From Ahaetulla prasina (Eukaryota; Chordata; Lepidosauria; Squamata; Colubridae), in NCBI RefSeq assembly GCF_028640845.1, contig NC_080540.1:282428524-282492523 (forward strand): a DNA stretch of 64,000 nt, in the 5' to 3' direction. Numbering within the stretch: position 1 is the first letter of the stretch; each line of letters starts with the position of its first letter. Under the pieces are notes generated by a model that was given only the letters and a program-made list of their open reading frames with translations, was not told where the DNA came from and did not search any database. Shown here one piece after another: positions 8,901-20,900 of the stretch. The translations under genes and the position numbers were made by a program.

Positions 8901-11900
8901 CCATGCGTGGTCCCCCCGAGCTCCATTTTCCCTGGCAGAGCGTTGCAGGAGGCCATCCCAGCAGAAAACGGAGCTCACAAGGGCCATGCGTGGTCCCCCC
9001 GAGCTCCATTTTCCCTGGCAGAGAGTTGCAGGAGGCCATCCCAGCAGAAAACGGAGCTCACAAGGGCCATGCGTGGTCCCCCCGAGCTCCATTTTCCCTG
9101 GCAGAGAGTTGCAGGAGGCCATCGCAGCAGAAAATGGAGCTCACAAGGGCCGTGCGTGGTCCCCCCGAGCTCCATTTTCCCTGGCAGAGGGTTGCAGGAG
9201 GCCATCCCAGCAGAAAACGGAGCTCACAAGGGCCATGCGTGGTCCCCCCGAGCTCCATTTTCCCTGGCAGAGAGTTGCAGGAGGCCGTTGCAGCCGAAAA
9301 TGGAGCTCAGGAGTCCATTTTTGCTAGCAGAGCACTCGGGCCACCACAGGTGCCCCCTGACACAAGTGATGTCATGCTGGCCATGCCCACCCTGGCCACG
9401 CCCATCCCAGCGCCCAAAGGTTAAAGACAACCGTGATGCAGCCCTCAATTAAATCGAGTTTGACACCACTCTTCTAATGAGATGAATGAATCCAGCAGTT
9501 GCTTTCAGATACTCCTTAAGAGTGTCCCTCAGCCTGATGTTTAGCTGGACCTGCTCAGTTGATTCTTACAAAACCTCCCATTTGTGCCTTCAGGATGGAA
9601 AGAGACGCAGCTTATGCACAAAAGAAGGCTGGACGAGCTGTTTTGCGGGTTCACATGCGAGAGAAATACAGACTTCCAAAGGCAAGACCTCTGTCAAAAA
9701 ATACTGTTTATTACAATCTTGAGAACATATAACATTCATACAACTCAGGGGTTCTCAAACTTGGCAACTTTAAGATGTGGGGACTTCAACTCCCAGAATT
9801 CCCTAGCCAGCATGGACAATTCTAGGAGTTGAAGTCCACACAACTTAAAGCTGCCATGTTTGAGAAACAGTGATGTATCTGCTTTGCAATTTATCTTTTC
9901 TGTCCTTTCTCAATGACCCTCAAATTTTACATGATATGTAACATGCTAAATGTGCCAGCCAAGACTCAGGTCAGATATCTTTTCAGGAAAGACTTTAAAT
10001 AACATTTTATTTGTATTGCAAAAATTTGTATGGCATAGAGATAGAAATGGAAATAAAGCCACAAGTCCAGTCGGAACGATGTACAGGTAGACCTTGACTT
10101 ACGACCAGAATTTCTGTTACTAAGGAAGGTGGTTGTTAAAAAAGTTGCCAAATTTTACATTCTTATTTGCCACAATTGGATGATGAATCACTGTCATCGT
10201 TAAGAGAATCACATCTGCCGCTTACAACCACAATTCAGATGGGAACTTTTATCGCTATGGGAAGTGGTTGTTAAGTGATTAGCATCTGATTTTGTAATAT
10301 TTTTTTTGCTGCAGTTGTTAAGTGAATCACATGGTCATTAAATGAATCTGACTTTCCCCCATTGACTTTGATTGTTAGAAGGTGGCTGGGAAGGAGTGGT
10401 GCAGTGGCCTAGAGAAGGAGCTCTCGCCTCACGATCAGGAGGCTGTGAGTTCGATCCTAGGTAGTAGCAGTTATTTCTCTGTCTGGGAAAAGTGAGTAAG
10501 TACCGTATCTGCTGCGAACCCTGCATTGGCAACAGGAAGGGCATCTGGCCAGTAAATACTCTGCTCCATTCAGTTGCCCCGACTCCACCCCGATGTAAGG
10601 GATTAGAATAGAATAGAATAGAATAGAATAGAATTCTTTATTGGCCAAGTGTGATTGGACACACAAGGATTTGTCTTTGGTGCACATGCTCTCAGTGTAC
10701 ATAAAAAGACAAGATACACTCGTCAAGAATCATAAGGTACATGATAGTCATAGGGTACAGATAAGCAATCAAATCATACTAGGAAACAATTAAAAGGGAC
10801 GGGAAAGGTGGCCGGCAAGGTTGCAAATGGCAATCGTGACCCCAGGATGCTGCAGCCATTGTCAATACATGCCAGTTGCCAAGATCCCAAATTTTGTGAA
10901 GAAGAAAAAAAGGGTGATTTTGGTGGCAAACTGAATTCTCTCCCCCGTGTTTAGTATTTCCAGGGTGTTATAACCTCTTCTGGTGCCTCTGTTATTGAGC
11001 ATCCTTGGACCATCATCTAGCCTTCCCTCAAAATTGCTAGCATCTCATACAAGGCCATCAAAATCCCTTAAGAATCCAGTGAAACTTTAGGAAGTTTCGG
11101 CATTCTTGCCTGAAATTTTGCAAGCCTCCCTGATTTCTAAAAAAATTGTTTTATTTTACTGTGCATCCAGGGTTAAGCTTCTTAAGCATGCTTTATGGTC
11201 AGAACCTGACTTACACAGGTAGTCCTTAGCTTAGGACCAAAATTAGGATCAGAATATAGGTTACTTAGCAAGGCAGTTGTTAAATGAATCATGCCCGATG
11301 ATATGTCCTTTTTGCCATGGTGATTAAGGGAATGACTGCAATGAAGTGAATCATGCAGTCATAAAGCAAATCTGGCTTCCCCTATTGGACTTTGCCTGTC
11401 AGAAGCTAGTTGGGAAGATCACAGATGGACTATTACATGACCTTGGGATCAGGGGTGAAATCCAGCAGGTTCTGACAGGTTCTGGAAAACTAGTAGCGGA
11501 AATTTGAGTAGTTCGGAGAACCGGTAGCAGAAATTTTGAATAATTTGGAGAATCGGCAAATGCCACCTCTGGCTGGCCCCAGAGTGGGGTGGGAATGGAG
11601 ATTTCGCAATATCCTTCTCCCAGGAGTACAGAGGGAATGGGGATTTTACAGTATCCTTCCCCTGCCACGTCCACCAAGCCACACCACGTCCACCAAGCCA
11701 TGCCCACAGAACCGGTAGTAAAAAAATTTGGATTTCACCACTGCTTCGGATGCTGCACCTGTTGTAAATACATACCCGTTTACCCGAAAATAAGACCCTG
11801 CCTTATATTTTTTTGAACCCTGAAATAAACGCTTGGCCTTACTGCCATGTGCTCAAAAGCCTGATTGGGCTTATTATCAGGGGATGTCTTATTTTGGGGG

Positions 11901-14900
11901 AAACAGGGTACTGGTTGCTTCTTCTGTTGATGTTCTTTTATCTGCTTATCAATTTGACTTGAACAATAATCTGGTTCGGTCTTTTTGAAAGTGTATCGGG
12001 CAATGTTCGCTTTTTACATTGCTTTTAAATGATCAGAAATAAAGTTTAGATTTCTAAGGTAACAGAAATTAAAATTGGCAAATGGAGAAATGTTACACTC
12101 TTGTCTGAGAGCAATTGCCACTGAAGTTACTACTGATTAGACAAATATTGAACTGCATTGTGAGAAAAGACACCAAGAAGATTGTAGACCATGTATAAAA
12201 TGGCGGCTATAAGGAAGCCAATCTACAGTCGGAGAAACAAGGTAGCCTCTTCCCTCCCCATCTCTACTCATCTTATCCCTGTCTAAATACTACTCCCTAT
12301 TGTAATTTAGGGATTTTTTTAATTGAACTTTTAATGACATTCATGCAATTAATATGTAGGTCCTCATAGGACCGCCCTTCCAGTTCTTGCAACTTTTTGG
12401 TATAGAGACAGATATACTTATGTAGCAGGGGTGAAATCCAGCAGGTTCTGACAGATTCTGAAAAACTAGTAGCGGAAATTTTGAGTAGTTCGGAGAACCG
12501 GTAGCAGAAATTTTGAATAATTTGGAGAATCGGCAAATGCCACCTCTGGCTGGCCCCAGAGTGGGGTGGGAATGGAGATTTTGCAATATCCTTCTCCCAG
12601 GAGTACAGAGGGAATGGGGATTTTACAGTATCCTTCCCCTGCCACGTCCACCAAGCCATAACACGTCCACCAAGCCATGCCCACAGAACCGGTAGTAAAA
12701 AAATTTGGATTTCACCACTGCTTCGGATGCTGCACCTGTTGTAAATACATACCCGTTTACCCGAAAATAAGACCCTGCCTTATATTTTTTTGAACCCTGA
12801 AATAAACACTTGGCCTTACTGCCATGTGCTCAAAAGCCTGATTGGGCTTATTATCAGGGGATGTCTTATTTTGGGGGAAACAGGGTACTGGTTGCTTCTT
12901 CTGTTGATGTTCTTTTATCTGCTTATCAATTTGACTTGAACAATAATCTGGTTCGGTCTTTTTGAAAGTGTGTCTTGCAATGTTCGCTTTTTACATTGCT
13001 TTTAAATGATCAGAAATAAAGTTTAGATTTCTAAGGTAACAGAAATTAAAATTGGCAAATGGAGAAATGTTACACTCTTGTCTGAGAGCAATTGCCACTG
13101 AAGTTACTACTGATTAGACAAATATTGAACTGCATTGTGAGAAAAGACACCAAGAAGATTGTAGACCATGTATAAAATGGCAGCTATAAGGAAGCCAATC
13201 TACAGTCGGAGAAACAAGGTAGCCTCTTCCCTCCCCATCTCTACTCATCTTATCCCTGTTTAAATACTACTCCCTATTGTAATTTAGGGTTCTTTTTTTT
13301 AATTGAACTTTTAATGACATTCATGCAATTAATATGTAGGTCCTCATAGGACCGCCATTCCAGTTCTTGCAACTTTTTGGTATAGAGACAGATATACTTA
13401 TGTAGCAGGGGTGAAATCCAGCAGGTTCTGACAGATTCTGGAGAATCGGTAGCGGAAATTTTGAGCAGTTCGGAGAACTGGCCCCAGAGAGGAGAGGGAA
13501 TGGGGATTTTGCAGTATCCTTCCCCTGGAGTGGAGTGGGAATGGAGCTGTTGCAGTATCCTTCCCCTACCACGCCCACCAAGCCACGCCCACCAAGCCAC
13601 ACCATGCCCACCAAGCCACGCCCACAGAACCAATAGTAAAAAAATTTGGATTTCACCACTGATATGTAGATACTTAACATTACAGTAGCTATTGATCAAT
13701 ACATCTTTACTTGACCTAGTATTTCTTAACTTTGGCAACTTTAAGATGTGTGGACTTCCAATTCCCAGAAATCCTCAGTCAGCCAAGCTGGATGGGGATT
13801 CTGGGAATTGAAGTCCACACATCTTAAAGTTGCTAAGATTGGGGTGCCGGGGGAGAAACTGACCTGGGCGATCCTTTCCTAATCTTGTGCCCTTCAGATA
13901 TGTTGTTGGTACAACTATTAAGGTTCTCCCTCTTTGGGAATTTGGTAGATGATTTTTTCAGAGCTCCAGATATTATTGGAATCATCCATCATGCTAAAAG
14001 CATTTACTGCCTTTTAGCATGTACCTTTGAAAATTACTGCAATTACTGCAGGTTCGAGTCCCACCAGGCCCAAGGTTGACTCAGCCTTCCATCCTTTATA
14101 AGGTAGGTAAAATGAGGACCCAGATTGTTGGGGGGGGGCAATAAGTTGACTTTGTAAATATACAAATAGGATGAGACTATTGCCTTACACAATGTAAGCC
14201 GCCCTGAGTCTTCGGAGAAGGGCGGGATATAAATGTAAAAAATATATATAAATAAATAAATTAAGGGGTTTTCCCCCCCAAGAGGAACTACCGTATATAC
14301 TCGAGTATAAGCCGAGTTTTTCAGCACGTTTTTTGTGCTGAAAAACGTCCCCTCGGCTTATACTCGGGTCTATACGGCTTATACTCGAGTGTTTTTTTTT
14401 TGCCCTCGCTTATACTCGAGTATATACGGCTTATACTCGAGTGTTTTTTTTTTTTTTTCACATTTTACCGACGGCGGGAAGCCTGCCGTGCAGTGAGAGG
14501 GCGGGCGGGAGCCGCCAGCCTTCTCAGCTGAGGGAGGGAGGGTTTCAACCGGTAGGTGCCTCATTTCCACCCTCGCTTATACTGAGTCCCCAGTTTTTGG
14601 GGTAAAATTGGGGACCTCGGCTTATACTTGGATCGGCTTATATTCGAGTATATACGGTAATCTGAAATCCTTTAATGTAAATAGTGCAGGAATCAGGAGA
14701 GAATGATTAAATGGAAGACACAAACAGTCTGGCTTATACAAAGGGGCATAATGAATAAGGATAGCCCTCGACTTATGACCACAATTGAGCCCATTTCTGT
14801 TGTTAAGTGGGACATTTGTTAAGTGAGTTTTGACGCATTTTACAACTTTTCTTGCCACGGTCGTTAAGTGAATCACTGCAGTGGTTAAGTTAGCCAAACG

Positions 14901-17900
14901 GTTGCTAAGAGAATCTAGCTTCCCGATTGATTCTGCCAATCAGAAGGGGATCACATGACCCTGGGACACCGCAACCTTCATAAATGAATGAATTTTGATC
15001 CCTTTTTTTTTAATTTGAATTTATATCCCGCCCTTCTCCGAAGACTCAGGGCGGCTTACACTATGTTAAGCAATAGTCTCATCCATTTGTATATTATATA
15101 CAAAGCCAACTTTTATTGCCCCCAACAATCTGGGTCCTCATTTTACCTATCTTATAAAGGATGGAAGGCTGAGTCAACCTTGGGCCTGGTGGGACTTGAA
15201 CTTGCAGTAATTGCAGGCAGCTGTGTTAATAACAGACTGCATTAGTCTGTTGAGCCACCAGAGGCCCTGACCATGGGGTTGCTGCAATGTGTGAAAAACG
15301 GTCATAAATCACTTTTTTCAGTGTGATAACTCCAAACAGTCACTAAACAAACTGTTGTAAGTCAGGGACTACCTGTAGTGAGTAGATCCTGGACTGGGTA
15401 TACCTGAGGTTAGACTCCTCAGCTTTACCTAGCCTCTGAGAGTTACTCTGAGGATAAAATGTATTTGTTTCAGTGGTGAAATCCAATTTTTTTTACTATC
15501 AGTTCTGTGGGTGTGGCTTGGTGGGCGTGGTGTGGCTTGGTGGGCATGGCATGGCAGGGGAAGGATACTGCAAAATCTCCATTCCCACCCCACTCCTGAC
15601 GGAAGGATATTGCAAAATCTCCATTCCCACCCCACTCTGGGACAAGCCAGAGGTGGTATTTGCCGGTTCTCCAAACTGCTCAAAATTTCCTATACCGGTT
15701 CTCCAGAACCTGTCAGAACCTGCTGGATTTCACCCCTAATTTGTTTCCATAATTCTATCTTGAATTTCCTGGCAGAATTTAATAATAAGTCTATTTTGCT
15801 AACTCATAAAAAGGGAGACAGCATGCTGTGGTTACAACAATGCCTGTTAAATATTTTGCACAGATGTTTCAAGAGGTACTTAGGAAGCCATAATATGAAG
15901 CCATAGAAAAGTGCAAGACGTAAAGCTTAAGGGTATTAAGGGCAGTCTTACATGACAAAACATGTCCTTAATGAGCCCATTAAATCCTATTAATGGGATT
16001 GTCAGGAAAGATTTGTCATCGGAAAGATGTTTTCATCCATGAATCGTGTAGCTTGTTCCTAAGTGAAGGTTACCATGTTGATCAAATCGCTCCCATCCCC
16101 CGATCAACCATTCCTTGATTGGGAAAGGTGGGAAATATCTGTCATCTAACAGATCTGTGCATGCTCCAGAAACATTTTTGAAAAAATGCTTTGACATGCA
16201 GGAAGCAGGAATGTAGCAGCTCTTTAAAGCAACTGCATCTTTTTGCAGAGTAGGGCATCTGCCTACTGCATAATGATGCAGCAGCTTTAAAGATGAAGCA
16301 GCTTTTGCATCTGGTCAAATGAGATGAGATGATTACGTCCCAAAGTCATGGTTGTCCCCAACTTGTCACATGGCTTTAATTGCTAGAGATTGTATTCCTA
16401 AATTATTATTTTTTTTATTTGCATTTATATCCTGCCCTTCTCCGAAGACTCAGGGCGGCTTACACTATGTTAGCAATAGTCTTCATCCTATTTGTATATT
16501 TATATACAAAGTCAACTTATTGCCCCCAGCAATCTGGGTCCTCATTTTAACCTACCTTATAAAGGATGGAAGGCTGAGTCAACCTTGGGCCTGGTGGGAC
16601 TAGAACCTGCAGTAATTGCAAGCAGCTGCTGTTAATAACAGACTGCATTAGCAGTCTGAGCCACAGAGGCCCATTTCCTATTCTATACTAAAAGAATTAG
16701 TGGTAGAAGGTATAACTGGACCTCAATAAAGGACTGTATTTTTCGGACTATAAGACGCATCGGAGTATAAGAGTATTAGTTTTGGGAGGAAAATAAGAAA
16801 AAGCTGATTGGCCTCCTGAATTGGCTTCTTGTTTATTGTTTTAGAGAATAGGTTGACCCCCTCTTTTCTGTGTCAGCTCCTCAAACATTGTCACCCCAGT
16901 CCTTCTCTTTGTTCATCTAGACATACCCAGTTCCTGCAACTGTTCATCATATGTTTTAGCCTCCAGCCCTTCAATCGTCTTTGTTGCTCTTCTCAGCATT
17001 CTTCTAAGAGTCTCAACATCTTTTTTATATTGCGGTGATCAAAACTGGATTGCCAGATGTGGTCTCACCAAGACAGTATATCGTTGTATTAAACGGTCTA
17101 GTGGGCACCTGAGCTTCGCCCATTAATAATTCTGCTGGGCTTCTGCCGGTTGTGACACAGGGGTTCTGTGTTGGACGCCAGGAAAACATCGATTTTGTTT
17201 GCCAGTCGCCTGGCTTGAGTCTGGACAATGCCTCTTTTGCGCCCGGACGAACGCCTGCAAGGCCATTCGTCGCAGGGTGGAAAGGCGCCGAGTGGGCATG
17301 TCGGATGCCCTCTTCTGCCAAGTACTCCTCAAACTGGGTTGCCGTGAATTGCGGGCCGTTATCGGAAACTAGTGTGTCGGGCAACCCATGGGTTACAAAT
17401 AGGTGCCTGAGAACTGAGATCACGGCCTCGGCTGTCATGGATCTCATGAGAATGATTTCCAGCCATTTGGAGTAGGCATCGACTATTACCAGGAAGGTTT
17501 GGCCGGCAAAATCAATGTGGATTCTAGACCAGGGCCCTTGGGGTCTCTCCCATTCCCGAACCGGGGCCGTTGGGGGTAGCGGTCTGGACTCCTGGCAGGC
17601 CTGGCATTTCCCTACCCTTTCAGCAATTTCCGAGTCCATTAAGGGCCACCACACATAGCTTCTCGCTAGACCCTTCATCCTTACAATCCCTGGGTGACCC
17701 TCGTGGAGGAGATCCAACACCCTTTTCCTCAATTTCTCTGGGATCACCACTCGATCCCCCCATAGCAGGCACCCTCCTTGAGCCGAAAGTTCCCCACGTT
17801 TCTTTACAAACTCTTTAAAACGCTCGCCCGGCGCAGCGGGCCACCCTCTTTGTACCCAACCAAGTACAGTTCTCAAAATAATGTCCCGGTATGACGCCCG

Positions 17901-20900
17901 AGCCACCTCCTTAGATGTGACTGGGCTGGAGTCCAGAGAGTCAATTAACAGTATGGGCGTCCCCGGAGTGGGGTCCTCGATCGCCCCTGGTAGTGGGCAT
18001 CTGCTTAATGCGTCCGCATGCCCCAACTCTTTTCCTGGTCGATGCCGCAGTTTATAGGAGTAGGCGGCTAAAAAGATAGTCCATCGGGTCAAACGGGGCG
18101 AAAGTGCCACAGGCGTTGGGTGGTCGCCAGCCAGTAACCCTAACAGTGGTCTATGGTCTGTAACAATTTCAAAATCTCTACCAAAGACGTATTCGTGAAA
18201 CTTTTTTACCCCTGAGACTATAGCTAGAGCTTCCTTATCCAACTGACTATAGTTCCTCTCTGTCGAGGACATTGTTCTGGAGTAGAAGGCTATTGGGGCT
18301 TCTGTGCCATTTGGGAGCCTGTGGCTGAGCACAGCCCCACTCGTAAGGGAAGCATCGCAAACTAATACCAATGGCATTGTGCTATGATACTGGATCAGTA
18401 AGCTATCGCCGAGAGTAGGTTTTTACTGCTTGAAAGCCCTAGCTTCCATCTTTCCCCAAGACCAAACAGTATTCTTTCCCAGTAACTTATGTAGCGGCTC
18501 GGCAACGGTTGCCTTATTTTTCAAAAGACCGCGTAAAGTTCACTAGACCCAGGAATGCCTGTAGCTCTGTTTTGTTTTTGGCGCTGGAGCCTTTCTTATT
18601 GCCTTGACCTTGCTCTCAGTGGGGTGGATTCCTTCCTTGTCTATTCTGTAGCCCAAGAACTCTACGGATTCTACCCCTATTTGGCATTTGTTCACTTTAA
18701 CCTTTAGACCGCTGACCGGAAAATGCCCAGAACTTTTCTCAAACGCTCCCCAATTCTTCTAAATTTTCGGCTGATACCAATACATCATCAAAATAGGGAC
18801 TACCCCGGAGCCCTTGCAGAAGTCGCCCATTAAATTTTGAATAGACCAGGTGCCACACTCACCCCAAACTGTAACCGGGTACACTTGAAAGCACCTCTGT
18901 GAGTCACAATTGTCTGGGCTTCGGCTGTGTTGGCGTCTACAGGCAGTTGTTGATAGGCTTGGGCCAAATCTAATTTGGCAAAAACGTGCCCTTGCCCCAG
19001 CGAGTGCAGCAAGTGTTGCACCACGGGGACCGGGTAAGCGCTTTTTTGCAAGGCTTTGTTTAACGTTGCCTTGTAGTCAGCGCAGATTCTAACTGACCCA
19101 TCTGGTTTCACTGGGGTGACGATTGGCGTCTCCCACTTTGCATGATCGACTGGCACCAGTATCCCCTGACTGATGAGCTTGTCTATCTCCCTGTCAATCT
19201 TGGGTTTAAGGGCAAAAGGGACCCTCCTTGCTTTTAACCGTATGGGGGCTACCTGGGGGTCTAAATTGAAGAAAATAGGGCTCCCCTTGTACTTGCCCAG
19301 GCAGTCCTTGAACACATCTTCGAATTCGTCCATGAGTGTGTCTTTTAGGTTAAAGTCACTTCTGTAGATGCCAGTCACTCCCATGCCCAATGCACGGAAC
19401 CAGTCTAGTCCCAACAAACTTGGCAGGGTCCCTTCGACTATCGTGATGGGCAGGGTCTTCTTGTGTGGTCCGTACTCGACGCGGACGGAGGTGGTCCCTC
19501 GAACAGGGATGCGATTCCCTTGGTAGTCGTGAACTCTTAGCCGCTGTGTTTGCAGTTTGCGTTTGGCGATTTTCGGCAAAGCTTTCGCAAAAGTGTCCCA
19601 GGACATGATTGTGATCGCTGACCCTGTGTCCACTTCTAGTCGGCACGGCACTCCTTCGATTTTCGGTTTTGTGAAGATTTTCTTCTCGACGCGGGTTGCT
19701 GCACGGCCTATTATCACGGTCGTTCGATTTGAATTCGCGCCCTTTTTGTTTTGACCAATCACGGGTCGCCTAGCCGATCCCGCGCTCTGATTGGTTGGTT
19801 TGAATTTTCGGCAGGAAGGTTGGGGTGCTCGACAGACTTGAGCCAGGTGCCCCTTCTTCTCGCACCGCCGACATGTAGCGTCCTTGAACTTGCATCGTTG
19901 ACGCTGGTGTTGCCCTCCGCAACTTCCGCATTCCTCCCGGTCTTCTTTGCCCCTTCTCCCGGTGAGGCAAACTCCTTCCTCATCCTCGCCGTCTGATTCG
20001 GTCTGGATTTCTTCGTTGTGGACCGGGGTTGCTTTCGTGCTCGCCGTTGGCGTGAGTGGCTTTTGTAGGGTTTCCGCCGCTTGGGTGGACATTTCATGAG
20101 CTCTGGCTTCGTCCAGAGCGTTTGCCAGCGTTAGATTGCTTTTTGATAGCAGCCGCCTCCGCAAACGAATGTCTCTGACCCCACGGATGAGTTGCTCTAA
20201 CAGCTCCTCATCCAAGTCTCGGTACCCACAATCCTTGGAGGCTTTTCTCAGGGCTGCCATGTAATCGCTGATGGATTCGCCCTCTTGCTGTCTGCGCTCT
20301 CCAAATTCAAAACGCCGTACATATTTGGACGGTGTTGGCGCGAAATGGTTCTTCAATAGATTTTGCAGAGTTTGCCACGATACCGATTGTGGTATCGTTG
20401 GCTCTGCCAGGGCTTCCGCGATGTCGATGACCTCGGGACCGCAGTGGCTCAGGAAATACGCCCTTTTGCGGTTGTCTGGAACTCCTTGCAGTTCGTTTGC
20501 CTCGAGGAAGCTCTCGAAACGGGTCATGTACGTTCCCCATTTCTCCCTGGATGGGTCAAACGGCGCGGGCGGAGTGTAGCTGGCCATCGCTGCGATTCTG
20601 CCCTGAGTTTGCTGGGTTCGGTTCTTCAGCTCGTTCCTGGTGCTCTTAGCCTCGGAATCCCACCTTCGTCGCCAGTGTTATGTTCGGGAAGTAACGAGGC
20701 TGGAGACCAGGGTAGTGACAACAGCTCTTTAATATATGGTGAACCCAGCAACCGGGCTGGGGAAAAACCTCTCCTTATATACAGTTTAACCGGCGGCTTC
20801 AACCAATCAGCAATGTGCTTGTTTCCCGCCAAAACATTTAAAGATACATTACAGTTACCATGTTGATCAAATCGCTCCCATCCCCCGATCAACCATTCCT

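Larger units (their letters stand above)
11450..13405. repeat. Tandem duplication, two units of about 977 bp
   Basis: 11450-12425 and 12426-13405 align along their length with about ten substitutions and small indels (for example GGCGGCTATA against GGCAGCTATA). Each unit is a hAT MITE plus unique intron sequence, including a 134-bp mariner MITE (11775-11908 in the first). Confidence 0.9.
17093..20853 (-). mobile_element. Ty3/Gypsy LTR retrotransposon, 5' LTR present, 3' end missing
   Basis: Read on the minus strand it has a 173-bp LTR (20853 down to 20681), a leader, a gag-protease-RT frame (20587-18830), a frame-broken RT end, and RNase H plus integrase (18377 to about 17093). It stops in the integrase region and no second LTR is present, so the assembled copy is incomplete. 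The base after the LTR begins GTTAC, a candidate 5-bp target duplication, since GTTAC also stands at the equivalent empty site at 16069-16073. Confidence 0.88.

Noticed and set aside
8768..9308. Regular repeat array that could be mistaken for CRISPR
   Set aside because: Units are contiguous with no unique spacers, and the host is a vertebrate.
8659..9452. Three overlapping + frames of 215-229 codons and several minus frames
   Set aside because: They are the 83-bp minisatellite read in rotating frames; no domain, no splice context and identical peptides in each.
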